Shown here piece by piece: positions 1 to 7,335 of a stretch of 64,000 nt of DNA; positions within the stretch are counted from its first letter, which is position 1; every line of letters begins with the position of its first letter. A program made the position numbers and the translations under genes. The notes below the pieces were generated by a model. That model saw nothing but the letters and a program-made list of their open reading frames with translations, was not told where the DNA came from and did no database searches. The DNA comes from Anaerocolumna sp. AGMB13020 (GTDB taxonomy: Bacteria; Bacillota; Clostridia; Lachnospirales; Lachnospiraceae), in assembly GCF_033100115.1 (NCBI RefSeq), contig NZ_CP136910.1:5286001-5350000 (forward strand). The letters run 5' to 3'.

Positions 1-195
1 GTAATCGCAGACAGAATCTTCATTATCAGCAGAGCAAGGTCCTATAATTACTATAAATTTATCGGATTTCTCCATGAAAACGTCTTTGATCTCTTGGTCT
101 CTTTCTGCTTTAGCAAGTCGTTCCTGTTCTGTCAGAGAATAAGTACTCAGTAGTTCGGCAGGAGATATAACTTCTTTTCGGTAATCGAAACTCAT
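1..195 (-). CDS. 3-deoxy-7-phosphoheptulonate (DAHP) synthase, N-terminal part (runs off window)
   Basis: Seen on the reverse strand: an ATG at 195-193 preceded by AAAGGAG (about 204-210) opens a frame of 65 codons that continues off the left edge. It starts MSFDYRKEVISPAELL and contains FIVIIGPCSADNE near residue 48. The GPCS-x-x-(D/N) block after a short N-terminal arm is typical of class I (AroF/G/H type) DAHP synthases, which condense phosphoenolpyruvate and erythrose 4-phosphate in the first step of the shikimate pathway. Only the N-terminal arm and first beta-strand are visible, so the subclass and feedback specificity cannot be judged. It is divergent from the nucleoside phosphorylase gene. 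Confidence 0.8.
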   Translation of the reverse strand, partial: MSFDYRKEVISPAELLSTYSLTEQERLAKAERDQEIKDVFMEKSDKFIVIIGPCSADNEDSVCDY

Positions 196-296
196 AATAA
201 TGCTCCTTTGCGTATAGTAGTCAAAACTTATTATAGAGCATTGTATCTTTTTTTGAAAGCCAAGTCAACAAAATTTATAAATATGCAAAGTCCTAA

Positions 297-323
297 ATGA
301 AAAGCATCAAATATGCTTTTCAT
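297..323. repeat. perfect 11-bp inverted repeat between divergent genes
   Basis: ATGAAAAGCAT (297-307) and its exact complement ATGCTTTTCAT (313-323) are separated by 5 nt. No T-run follows on either strand, so it is not a clear terminator. It lies between the divergent DAHP synthase and nucleoside phosphorylase genes and could be an operator or a transcript-end hairpin. Confidence 0.5.
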
Positions 324-338
324 ATTATATCCTCCTAG

Positions 339-379
339 GTCTGATGTGTGTATTTTTGGGGTCTGACAGGTGTATTTTT
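339..379 (+). repeat. two 19-bp direct repeats upstream of the phosphorylase promoter
   Basis: GTCTGATGTGTGTATTTTT (339-357) and GTCTGACAGGTGTATTTTT (361-379) differ at three positions and are offset by 22 bp, about two helical turns. They end 10 bp before the -35 box of the promoter at 390-418. This geometry suits binding of a dimeric activator, but that role is inference. Confidence 0.55.
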
Positions 380-389
380 AAGGTTTAAG

Positions 390-418
390 TTGAATAATAC
401 CACTTAAAAGAATATAAT
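390..418 (+). promoter_or_regulatory. sigma-A type promoter of the nucleoside phosphorylase gene
   Basis: TTGAAT (390-395), a 17-nt spacer and TATAAT (413-418). Transcription would start near 425 and leave a leader of about 110 nt. The leader contains an imperfect inverted repeat, GGTGTGTATG (436-445) against CATACACATCC (464-474), which could be an operator or a leader hairpin. Confidence 0.7.
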
Positions 419-533
419 AATAAGGAACCCTTTAAGGTGTGTATGCGAAGGAAATACAGTTATCATACACATCCTGATGATTGGAAAAAAAGAAACTCAA
501 ATAAATAGATGGAACCCGATGGAGGAAATTATA

Positions 534-1859
534 ATGAACATGTATGACCTTATTACAAAAAAGAAAAATGGACAGGCTTTGACCGAAGATGAGATTACTT
601 TTATCGTAGATGGCTTTACAAAAGGTACAATTCCCGATTATCAGATGTCAGCCTTTTTAATGGCAGTATGCTTAAAAGGCATGAACAAGGAAGAGACCAT
701 AGCTTTGACCATGGCTATGGCAGCCAGTGGAGATATGTTGGACCTTTCAGAAATTGAAGGGGTTAAGGTGGATAAACACAGTACCGGTGGAGTGGGAGAT
801 AAGACTTCCATGGTGCTCTCTCCTATGGTGGCATCACTGGGGATTCCGGTTGCCAAGATGTCAGGCAGAGGGCTGGGGCATACAGGCGGTACCATTGACA
901 AGCTGGAGAGCTTTGAAGGATTTTCAACGGCTATTCCAACGGAACAGTTTATCGCCAATGTCAACCGCATGAAGATGGCAATTGTAGGACAGACAGCGAA
1001 TCTTGCTCCGGCGGATAAGAAAATTTATGCTTTAAGAGATGTAACAGCCACAGTGGACAATATTTCATTAATAGCCAGCAGTATCATGAGTAAAAAAATT
1101 GCCTCCGGTGCAGATGTAATTGTACTGGATGTAAAGACAGGCAGTGGCGCATTTATGAAGACTTTGGATGAATCCATTGCATTAGCCCAGGCTATGGTGG
1201 AAATTGGTAACGGTGTTGGAAGAGAGACGTTCGCCGTAATTACAGATATGAATGAGCCCCTTGGAAATGCAGTGGGTAATTCCATTGAAGTAAAAGAAGC
1301 CATTGATACCTTAAATGGAAAAGGGCCAAAGGATCTTCTGGAAGTAAGCTTAACCCTTGGAAGCTATATGGTTTATGGTGCCGGGAAAGCTGCAACGGTA
1401 GAAGAGGCAAGAAAAGCCTTGGAAGCTACGATAACAGACCGTACAGCCTTGGATAAATTTGCGGAATTTGTACGTGCACAGGGTGGGGATGACAGTTCTG
1501 TATATGATACGGATAAATTCCCTAAAGCAACTATCATAGAAGAAGTTAAGGCTCTTACAGAGGGTTATGTTACCTCTATTATAACAGATGAGATCGGAAT
1601 GACTTCCCTTGTTTTAGGCGGTGGAAGAGAAACAAAGGATAGCGAAATTGATTTAGCAGTTGGAATTGAGATTGTTAAAAAAATCGGTGATAAGATCAAT
1701 AAAGGAGATACTCTTGCAGTGCTTTATGGCAATGTTCCTGCGAAGGTTGAGGCAGCAAGACAAAGGCTGCTTGGAGCTTATGTTATAGGTTCACAGCAGG
1801 TAGAGCCGGTGAAGTATATTTACGGTATTGTTACCAGAGACGGACTTAAATTGTTCTGA
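534..1859 (+). CDS. pdp: pyrimidine-nucleoside phosphorylase
   Basis: Phosphorolyses uridine, thymidine and related nucleosides to base plus (deoxy)ribose 1-phosphate in the cytosol (nucleoside salvage). The 441-aa product matches the usual 430-440 aa. It carries the glycosyltransferase-3 family signature: KHSTGGVGDK at residues 81-90 (phosphate binding), then SGRGLGHTGGT, KLE and KTGSGAFM blocks, and a C-terminal alpha/beta lobe. The start is set at 534 because GGAGG (521-525) sits 8 nt upstream; an in-frame ATG at 477 would add 19 residues foreign to the family and has no ribosome site. The GAFM segment and overall length favour the Gram-positive Pdp type over E. coli DeoA, but substrate range cannot be read from sequence. 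Confidence 0.93.
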   Translation: MNMYDLITKKKNGQALTEDEITFIVDGFTKGTIPDYQMSAFLMAVCLKGMNKEETIALTMAMAASGDMLDLSEIEGVKVDKHSTGGVGDKTSMVLSPMVASLGIPVAKMSGRGLGHTGGTIDKLESFEGFSTAIPTEQFIANVNRMKMAIVGQTANLAPADKKIYALRDVTATVDNISLIASSIMSKKIASGADVIVLDVKTGSGAFMKTLDESIALAQAMVEIGNGVGRETFAVITDMNEPLGNAVGNSIEVKEAIDTLNGKGPKDLLEVSLTLGSYMVYGAGKAATVEEARKALEATITDRTALDKFAEFVRAQGGDDSSVYDTDKFPKATIIEEVKALTEGYVTSIITDEIGMTSLVLGGGRETKDSEIDLAVGIEIVKKIGDKINKGDTLAVLYGNVPAKVEAARQRLLGAYVIGSQQVEPVKYIYGIVTRDGLKLF

Positions 1860-1880
1860 TAGATAAAAGGAGAGTCATAG

Positions 1881-2435
1881 ATGGAGGACAAAAGGGGACC
1901 CGCAGCCGGACAATTATTTTTGGATAAAGAGAAGAAACTCCTTCAGTTTATTCTGATTGCAACTAATCAGGATAACGGGAAAGAGATTGCGGTATATCAG
2001 GATTTATCGGGGGATTATAAGGTTTATGCCAAAGAGTTAAGCAGCTTTCTTAGAGTAATGATTCCGTATGAACCATCAATTCCGTATGAATCATCAATTC
2101 CGTACGAATCATCAACTCCGTATGAATCATCAACTCAGCCCAATGTAATACAAGACATGGAAGAGATTAAGACCAGACTTAAGGAAACAGCTTTTGTTCC
2201 GGAGGAGAAGGATGCTGTCAGCCCTGTCCTGCTTGCATTTCTTGACGCTGACACCTACGAGGAGAAGCTGAATGTCCTGATTGGCTGCCGTAAGAACCTG
2301 ACAGACAGGATTGTAAACCATATGGCAATCTCTATTGATTGTATTGTAGAAGACGGCGATATGGAAGAACGAATCAACAATCTTATTTATTGTCTGAAGA
2401 CCCATGCCAGATTTGAAGACAAGAGGCTTCGTTAA
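1881..2435 (+). CDS. DUF1653-like hypothetical protein with tandem PYESS repeats
   Basis: A 184-aa soluble protein 21 nt after the phosphorylase stop with AAAGGAGAG before the ATG, so probably in the same transcript. Residues about 12-55 (KLLQFILIATNQDNGKEI, then VYQDLSGDYKVYAKELSSFL) resemble the DUF1653 fold, whose members share a V-Y-Q-x-L-x-G-D-Y pattern; this is recognition by eye. Residues about 61-84 are four near-identical six-residue units (I/T-P-Y-E-S/P-S) encoded by an 18-bp DNA repeat. The C-terminal 90 residues look helical and acidic. No function is known and there is no signal peptide or membrane segment. The repeat probably varies in copy number between strains. Confidence 0.7.
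   Translation: MEDKRGPAAGQLFLDKEKKLLQFILIATNQDNGKEIAVYQDLSGDYKVYAKELSSFLRVMIPYEPSIPYESSIPYESSTPYESSTQPNVIQDMEEIKTRLKETAFVPEEKDAVSPVLLAFLDADTYEEKLNVLIGCRKNLTDRIVNHMAISIDCIVEDGDMEERINNLIYCLKTHARFEDKRLR
2061..2132 (+). repeat. 18-bp tandem repeat, four units, inside a gene
   Basis: Units at 2061-2078, 2079-2096, 2097-2114 and 2115-2132, of the form ATTCCGTATGAATCATCA with one or two changes per unit. In frame, each adds six residues. Expansion by slippage would keep the frame. Confidence 0.9.
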
Positions 2436-2519
2436 GGTTAGCACCCTTTTTATACAATAAGCATATGATACTCTTAGGCACAAAAGCATACAGGATGGTG
2501 TCTTAAGGAGTTGAAGAGC

Positions 2520-2867
2520 TTGCATTATATAAAATTAAGAATGAATAGCAATGACTCACAATATAAGAATCATGTGCATGAAGTGCAGGGATATGTGAAG
2601 ATGGCAGAAGATAAGCACTATCACAAATTTTCTTTTGTTACCGGAGAGGCTGTGTTTACAGGGAATGGTGAACATTATCATGAAATTGCCTTTCATACGG
2701 ATAATGCGGAGGGACATTTTCACACTTTTGAGGGAAAGACTTATAGGGCTGTACCCATGGGCGACAGACATGTACATTACCTGGAAGGAGATACCTCTAA
2801 CGAGAATGGGCACAGACATGGCTTTCGTCTGGTTACATTAATGAATAATCCCACAGACATTTTATAG
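2520..2867 (+). CDS. YmaF-family histidine-rich protein
   Basis: About 115 aa with repeated H-x-H or H-x-x-x-H blocks: HVHEV, DKHYHKF, GEHYHEI, GHFHTF, DRHVHYL, GHRHGF. This regular spacing is characteristic of the YmaF family, small cytosolic proteins of unknown function that may bind metal (inference from the histidines). Start choice: AAGGAG (2505-2510) is 9 nt from an in-frame TTG at 2520. A TTG at 2511 abuts the ribosome site and is unlikely; ATG 2541 is a second option with a weak site. No signal peptide. Confidence 0.75.
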   Translation: MHYIKLRMNSNDSQYKNHVHEVQGYVKMAEDKHYHKFSFVTGEAVFTGNGEHYHEIAFHTDNAEGHFHTFEGKTYRAVPMGDRHVHYLEGDTSNENGHRHGFRLVTLMNNPTDIL

Positions 2868-2930
2868 AAGCATAATTAGAGATAGATGATCTTTGAGAAA
2901 ATTTTTCATGTGTTCTTACATTTTAAATAG

Positions 2931-3422
2931 ATCAATTGCTATTTTGTTGTTCAGAAGAAAAATGATAATATGCAGATAGTATGCCCGGAGTCTGAACTAT
3001 GGCTCTGGGTTTTTGACATTGCTTTTCATTTTATCAACGCACAGCACAATAATCCGTATAATGCTAACAATCGTATTATAACGCAGACATTAAAGGATAT
3101 TCTGGATATTGTTAAATATAATTTCATACTTTGTTAGGATGAAGAAAGTATTGCTTATTCCAGATTTACAACACATTTGAGGCTTTTTGCCCAAAGGCTG
3201 CTTACAGACTGCCAGATGCCGGAGGAATCAAATGACCTTTTGTATCATCAAATAATATCCAATTGCAAAAAGGAACATGCCTGTGTGAAGAAGGTTGGAA
3301 AGTATATTCAGGAAAGGTTCCAAACAGCTTTGACGGCTACCGAAGAATTATATCTGACAATCCATATTCACAGAGTACTGGGAGAGTACAATCAAAAAAA
3401 AGGAGGCACGGCAGAAATATAG
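2931..3422 (+). pseudogene. decayed BglG/LicT-type transcriptional antiterminator (PRD fragments)
   Basis: One frame is open from 2931 and reads the end of a first PRD domain (FDIAFHFINAQ at about 3012-3044), a linker with TLKDILDIVKYN, an in-frame TAG at 3135-3137, then DEESIAYSRFTTHL and a nearly complete second PRD with the conserved TIHIHRV histidines, ending at 3422. In intact BglG-family proteins these follow an RNA-binding CAT domain of about 60 residues, of which nothing is visible here. N-terminal loss plus the nonsense codon make this a pseudogene. Such proteins normally control PTS genes for beta-glucosides; no PTS gene is nearby. Confidence 0.8.
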
Positions 3423-3514
3423 CCCGCGATTGCGGACAAACATGAGTTTATATGATAAACTTTCATTATCTTGAAATAATTATTCGTATAAAGTGGACGG
3501 ATGGGAGCTATAAG

Positions 3515-4693
3515 GTGAAGAAAATTTCTAAATATCAGGAGATAATATTCCTGGCAATGGTATCATTATTCTGGTTTGCGCAATATGTTTATATGCCATA
3601 TCAGACCATGTATTTAACGGCATATGGAGTCACAAGCAGTTTTGTGGGAGTAGTAATAGGGGCATATGGAATATCACAATTACTGCTTCGTTTTCCTATC
3701 GGGTTAATGGCAGATTCCGCAGGACGGCATAAGCTGTTTATTGTGACTGGTGCATTGGCAGCAGGAATGGCTTCCCTTATAAGAATTTTTTGGCCTGGAG
3801 GTGCGGGATTTCTGGCAGCGAACCTTTTATCCGGGCTTGCTTCCTCTATGTGGATATCTTTTATGGTATTCTATACCAACTGTTATGTAGATAATCAGCA
3901 GCAGACTGCAACCAGCCGTATCATCCTCTTTAATAATTTGGGCATTCTTTTGGGATTTGTCACCAGTGCACTACTTTATGACTGGCTGGGTATGCAAACG
4001 ATCTGTATTTTAAGTTTTGCGGCAGGCGCACTTGCATTTTGTCTGGGTCTGCTGATAAAAGAACCAAAGGAAAACCATGAAACCATAGCTGTGAGGAAAT
4101 TGATAAAAATATGTTTGAATAAAAGGATCTGGATGTTTGCCTTTATTGCCCTGATTCAGCAAGGAATCCAATTGTCAACGACCATGTCGTTTACTTCTCA
4201 GATATTGAGAGATTTAGGAGCAACAGGAGCAAAAGTAGGGCTGGCGTCCATTGTCTATATGATTTCTGCTGTCGGTTTTTCGGGATTTGCTTCCTCGAGG
4301 TTCTGTGTTAAGAGAGGACCAAAGTTTTGGATTCCTTTGGTATTGGTATTTATCGCATTGTACTGTATTCTGGTACCAAGCGTAAATTCTGTCCCTGTTA
4401 TTTTCCTGCTTCAAATATTACCTGGTATGTCCACGGGAATTCTTTTTTCTTTTGCAACCTCAGAAGCCATGAAAGAGGTGCCAAAAGAAAAAAAATCAAC
4501 TGCTATGGGATTCTTTCAGGCATTTTATGCTATAGGAATGACACTGTTTCCTGTTCTTACCGGGGATATAGCATCCAGATTTAATATACGGACCGCATAT
4601 TTTGTATTGGCTGGAATTGCAGTTATGGGTTGCTTTTTTGTATTATATTTTTACATATCAAAAGATAAGTTAAAAAAAGTTGTTAGGCATTGA
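3515..4693 (+). CDS. MFS transporter
   Basis: A 392-aa integral membrane protein with about 12 hydrophobic segments and the loop 2-3 signature of the major facilitator superfamily (RFPIGLMADSAGRHK, near residues 57-71). It moves an unknown small solute or drug across the cytoplasmic membrane. The chosen start is GTG 3515 (MKKISKYQEIIF) because GGGAG at 3503-3507 lies 7 nt upstream. An ATG at 3452 would add 21 polar residues without a ribosome site. It follows the dead antiterminator and precedes a promoter, so it seems monocistronic. Substrate unknown. Confidence 0.85.
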   Translation: MKKISKYQEIIFLAMVSLFWFAQYVYMPYQTMYLTAYGVTSSFVGVVIGAYGISQLLLRFPIGLMADSAGRHKLFIVTGALAAGMASLIRIFWPGGAGFLAANLLSGLASSMWISFMVFYTNCYVDNQQQTATSRIILFNNLGILLGFVTSALLYDWLGMQTICILSFAAGALAFCLGLLIKEPKENHETIAVRKLIKICLNKRIWMFAFIALIQQGIQLSTTMSFTSQILRDLGATGAKVGLASIVYMISAVGFSGFASSRFCVKRGPKFWIPLVLVFIALYCILVPSVNSVPVIFLLQILPGMSTGILFSFATSEAMKEVPKEKKSTAMGFFQAFYAIGMTLFPVLTGDIASRFNIRTAYFVLAGIAVMGCFFVLYFYISKDKLKKVVRH

Positions 4694-4768
4694 ATACAGA
4701 CTGGAAGAAGTCCAATTGCTCTTATGCTGGCTGAAAGCAAGATGTCGTTTATAGATAATTAAAACCAG

Positions 4769-4798
4769 TTGACAAGTAACATAGGTATAAGCTATTAT
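4769..4798 (+). promoter_or_regulatory. promoter of the cytoplasmic GH43 gene
   Basis: TTGACA (4769-4774), an 18-nt spacer and TATTAT (4793-4798). The palindrome shared with the other arabinan promoters begins 22 nt after the -10 box. Confidence 0.65.
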
Positions 4799-4819
4799 TT
4801 TAATATGTTTAGAAAATTA

Positions 4820-4831
4820 TAAAATATTTTA
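4820..4831. promoter_or_regulatory. putative arabinan-regulon operator (palindrome)
   Basis: TAAAATATTTTA is a perfect 12-bp palindrome, identical to the core of the site at 10371-10384. It lies 22 nt downstream of the -10 box, where a bound repressor would block early elongation. The assignment to the ArsR-type regulators is inference. Confidence 0.55.
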
Positions 4832-4898
4832 ATATTATACGAATGTTATGCAGAAGAAAGACTGGAATTGTTATTTTGCAACAGAATGAGAGGAATTT

Positions 4899-5879
4899 AT
4901 GAACAGAGATAACTTTAAAGAAACCTATTATAACAAACCCTTAATAACCGAAAGGGCTGATCCCTATGTATATCTGCATAGTGATGGATATTATTACTTC
5001 ACTGCATCTGTACCTGCCTATGATAAAATTATACTTCGTAAAGCCAAGGAACTGAAAGGGCTTGCAGCTGCTGAGGAGCAGGTTATATGGAACAAACATG
5101 AAAGTGGTCTTATGAGCTACCATATATGGGCGCCGGAGCTTCACTATATAGATGGGAACTGGTACATCTACTTTGCAGCCGGTGAGAAAGAGGATATCTG
5201 GCGAATCAGACCTTATGTATTGACCTGTAAAGAAGCTGATCCGGCAACCGGCAGTTGGGAGGAGCTTGGCCCGATGCAGAGTACCGATGAGGATGAGTTT
5301 TCCTTCCGGTCTTTTTCCCTGGATGCAACGGTATTTGAAAATAACGGCAGGAATTATTATGTATGGGCAGAAAAAGTAGGTGTTGGTAAGATGATATCCA
5401 ACCTGTATATCGCTGAATTAGAAACACCCTGGAAATTAAAGACAGTTCAAGTGCTCTTAACTACCCCGGATTACAGTTGGGAAAGGGTAGGCTACTGGGT
5501 AGACGAAGGTCCGGCGGTGTTGAAACGCGACAACCGGATTTTCCTTACCTTTTCATCCAGCGCTACCGGAGAATGTTATTGCGTGGGAATGCTTTATGCA
5601 GATACAGCCTCTGACCTGTTAGACCCAATATCCTGGAGAAAACTGAATCAACCGGTACTTACTTCTGATAGAGAAAAAGGAGTTTTCGGGCCTGGACATA
5701 ACAGCTTCACGAAATCGGAAGATGGTACAAAAGACATTATGGTATTCCATGCCCGACAATATGATGAGATAATTGGCGACAGTTTAAGGGATCCGGGAAG
5801 ACATGCCATGCTGCTGGAAGTGAAATGGGATGATCGCAATATGCCGGTATTTTCCCTGGAGAATAAAATAAATCCTTAG
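4899..5879 (+). CDS. glycoside hydrolase family 43, probable intracellular alpha-L-arabinofuranosidase/exo-arabinanase
   Basis: A 326-aa five-bladed beta-propeller enzyme without a signal peptide, so it acts in the cytoplasm on imported oligosaccharides. The three acidic residues of GH43 can be placed: Asp21 (ERADPYVY, general base), Asp142 (SLDATVF, pKa modulator) and Glu203 (VDEGPAVL, general acid); a late GPGHNSF supplies the usual His near the calcium site. GH43 inverts alpha-L-arabinofuranosides or beta-xylosides. The ERADP start and the neighbouring arabinanase-like lipoprotein favour arabinan chemistry, but xylosidase activity is not excluded. Own promoter and operator upstream, terminator at 5920. 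Confidence 0.85.
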   Translation: MNRDNFKETYYNKPLITERADPYVYLHSDGYYYFTASVPAYDKIILRKAKELKGLAAAEEQVIWNKHESGLMSYHIWAPELHYIDGNWYIYFAAGEKEDIWRIRPYVLTCKEADPATGSWEELGPMQSTDEDEFSFRSFSLDATVFENNGRNYYVWAEKVGVGKMISNLYIAELETPWKLKTVQVLLTTPDYSWERVGYWVDEGPAVLKRDNRIFLTFSSSATGECYCVGMLYADTASDLLDPISWRKLNQPVLTSDREKGVFGPGHNSFTKSEDGTKDIMVFHARQYDEIIGDSLRDPGRHAMLLEVKWDDRNMPVFSLENKINP

Positions 5880-5919
5880 AATAACGCCATTATAGGGTAT
5901 AGATTAACCTGGTAATTAC

Positions 5920-5970
5920 GAAAGGCTGATGCATTTGATAAGTGTTCATTTGCAGCAGCCTTTCTATTGT
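5920..5970. terminator. intrinsic terminator after GH43 gene (possibly bidirectional)
   Basis: GAAAGGCTG (5920-5928) pairs with CAGCCTTTC (5956-5964), followed by a moderately T-rich stretch. It sits between convergent genes (GH43 on +, regulator on -) and may serve both. Confidence 0.6.
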
Positions 5971-5993
5971 TGTAGTAGCAGTTATAGAGTTTA

Positions 5994-6935
5994 CTAATTG
6001 GAAGTTAACGGAAGGTTATCTTCTTGGGGGCTGAAATGGATTCGTACATTCATATTCTGATTATAATTGCCGAAGTTTCTGCCAAATATGGTTAAGCCAC
6101 CTACATGCTCGGAGTCTTCCTTAACAGATAAGCGGAATTTAATTGTACTCTTATAGTCAAAATTAAATTCCTTTAAAGAAATATTTGATATCTGGATACC
6201 GTCAAGATATGTGCCGGTATTATTTATTGTAATATTCTTAAGCATTCCATATTGATTCCAGTTGTTATACCACCAGTCTGGTGTGAAGATTCCTTTGACA
6301 TCCCCGAAATCTCCGGGACTCGTCCACATACCGATGGTTGTACCGTTTAAAGAAAAATAGATATCAGAAGGCCAGACATTGTTAATACCAGGGGCCTCTG
6401 AACTAAGTTCGGCAGAGATGGATATCTGATCGATTTTCTGGTACGCAGGAACAAAATTGGGAATCACATATTCTACATAACCCTTTGTAAACCATAAAAT
6501 ATCTGAATCCACTCTGCCGGGATGAGCAAAGTATCTGGGATCGTCTACTTCACCAATAAGCTGAGAGGCAGTTGCAAGTCCGCAGGTGGGATATATCTGA
6601 AAATCAGTATAATGACCTACACGTATCTCAGTTTCATAGATGTTCTTTCTGTATTCTTCCGTCTCGAATTCAATCAGTATCTTATCCAGATAAACCATAC
6701 ATTTCTTTTGATTGCCGTGACCAGCTGATTCATTGACAATGGAGACAATTCCGCAATCCTCCAGCTTTTTAATATGGCTCGTCAGTGCACCGTTGGTAAT
6801 GTTTAAGCTGGAAGCCAGCTCATTCATATTCATACCCTTGTTTTTCAGTAACAATTTAATTATGGTGATTCTCACATCGGAACCAAGTGCTTTAAAAACA
6901 TCCAGGCCTTCATCCAGGGTTTTAATGTGCAGCAT
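5994..6935 (-). CDS. ArsR-type winged-helix regulator with large C-terminal domain (copy 1)
   Basis: A 313-aa protein. Residues 1-95 form an ArsR-like winged helix (DVFKALGSDVRITIIKLLL, recognition region NITNGALTSHIKKLED, wing with SAGHGNQKKCMV). Residues about 105-305 are a beta-rich domain with TSPGDFGDVKGIFTPDWWY and GGLTIFGRNFGNYNQ, of a type I cannot name; it has no metal-binding CxC of classical ArsR and probably senses a sugar (inference). The start ATG follows AAAGGAGG. The paralogue at 9180-10151 has an identical recognition region and about 90 percent identity over the first 95 residues, so both should bind the same DNA site. It is divergent from the GH43 lipoprotein gene. Confidence 0.85.
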   Translation of the reverse strand: MLHIKTLDEGLDVFKALGSDVRITIIKLLLKNKGMNMNELASSLNITNGALTSHIKKLEDCGIVSIVNESAGHGNQKKCMVYLDKILIEFETEEYRKNIYETEIRVGHYTDFQIYPTCGLATASQLIGEVDDPRYFAHPGRVDSDILWFTKGYVEYVIPNFVPAYQKIDQISISAELSSEAPGINNVWPSDIYFSLNGTTIGMWTSPGDFGDVKGIFTPDWWYNNWNQYGMLKNITINNTGTYLDGIQISNISLKEFNFDYKSTIKFRLSVKEDSEHVGGLTIFGRNFGNYNQNMNVRIHFSPQEDNLPLTSN

Positions 6936-7109
6936 ATAGTTTATTATCCTCCTTTGGTTATCTGCCTATAACCTTTTCTATGCCTGTGAGACAGGAAGCA
7001 GCCTTGCAAACATAGAAAAGACTACAAGTACTTACATATACTGGATCCGATTCGTAAACAATAAAAACTCACGTTATCCGCAATGATTAAGTAAATTATA
7101 TTGTAAAAT

Positions 7110-7123
7110 CTAAAATAAATCAA
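7110..7123. promoter_or_regulatory. putative regulator operator, variant site upstream of regulator copy 1
   Basis: CTAAAATAAATCAA occurs identically at 10200-10213 upstream of the paralogous regulator gene. It matches the left half of the palindrome found at the structural genes. Autoregulation is inference. Confidence 0.5.
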
Positions 7124-7220
7124 GTTATCCTATAGGGAGTTCCTAAATGTTATTATAACTTATTTTCATACAGCAGAACTGCCATAATTCTAATAGTAAA
7201 CTGAAAGAGTATTAAAAGGA

Positions 7221-7249
7221 TTGACATTTCGCAGAAATACAGATATCAT
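7221..7249 (+). promoter_or_regulatory. promoter of the GH43 lipoprotein gene
   Basis: TTGACA (7221-7226), a 17-nt spacer and TATCAT (7244-7249). A TAAAATAGTTTA site begins 20 nt downstream. Confidence 0.7.
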
Positions 7250-7268
7250 AAAGTTGTTTAGTTATAAA

Positions 7269-7280
7269 TAAAATAGTTTA
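7269..7280. promoter_or_regulatory. putative arabinan-regulon operator
   Basis: TAAAATAGTTTA differs by one base from TAAAATAATTTA at 10410-10421 and lies inside a wider inverted repeat AAATAAA (7266-7272) / TTTATTT (7277-7283). Its position relative to the -10 box matches the other two structural promoters. Confidence 0.5.
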
Positions 7281-7335
7281 TTTTTAAGTCAACAATAAGA
7301 TATATACAGTCAAATGAATAAAAGGAGCAGGTGTA

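Noticed and set aside
2130..2525. 131-codon minus-strand frame
   Set aside because: Antisense shadow of the DUF1653-like gene and its downstream gap; no recognisable domain.
3263..3445. 60-codon + strand frame
   Set aside because: Out-of-frame overlap of the BglG remnant; the PRD residues are in the other frame.
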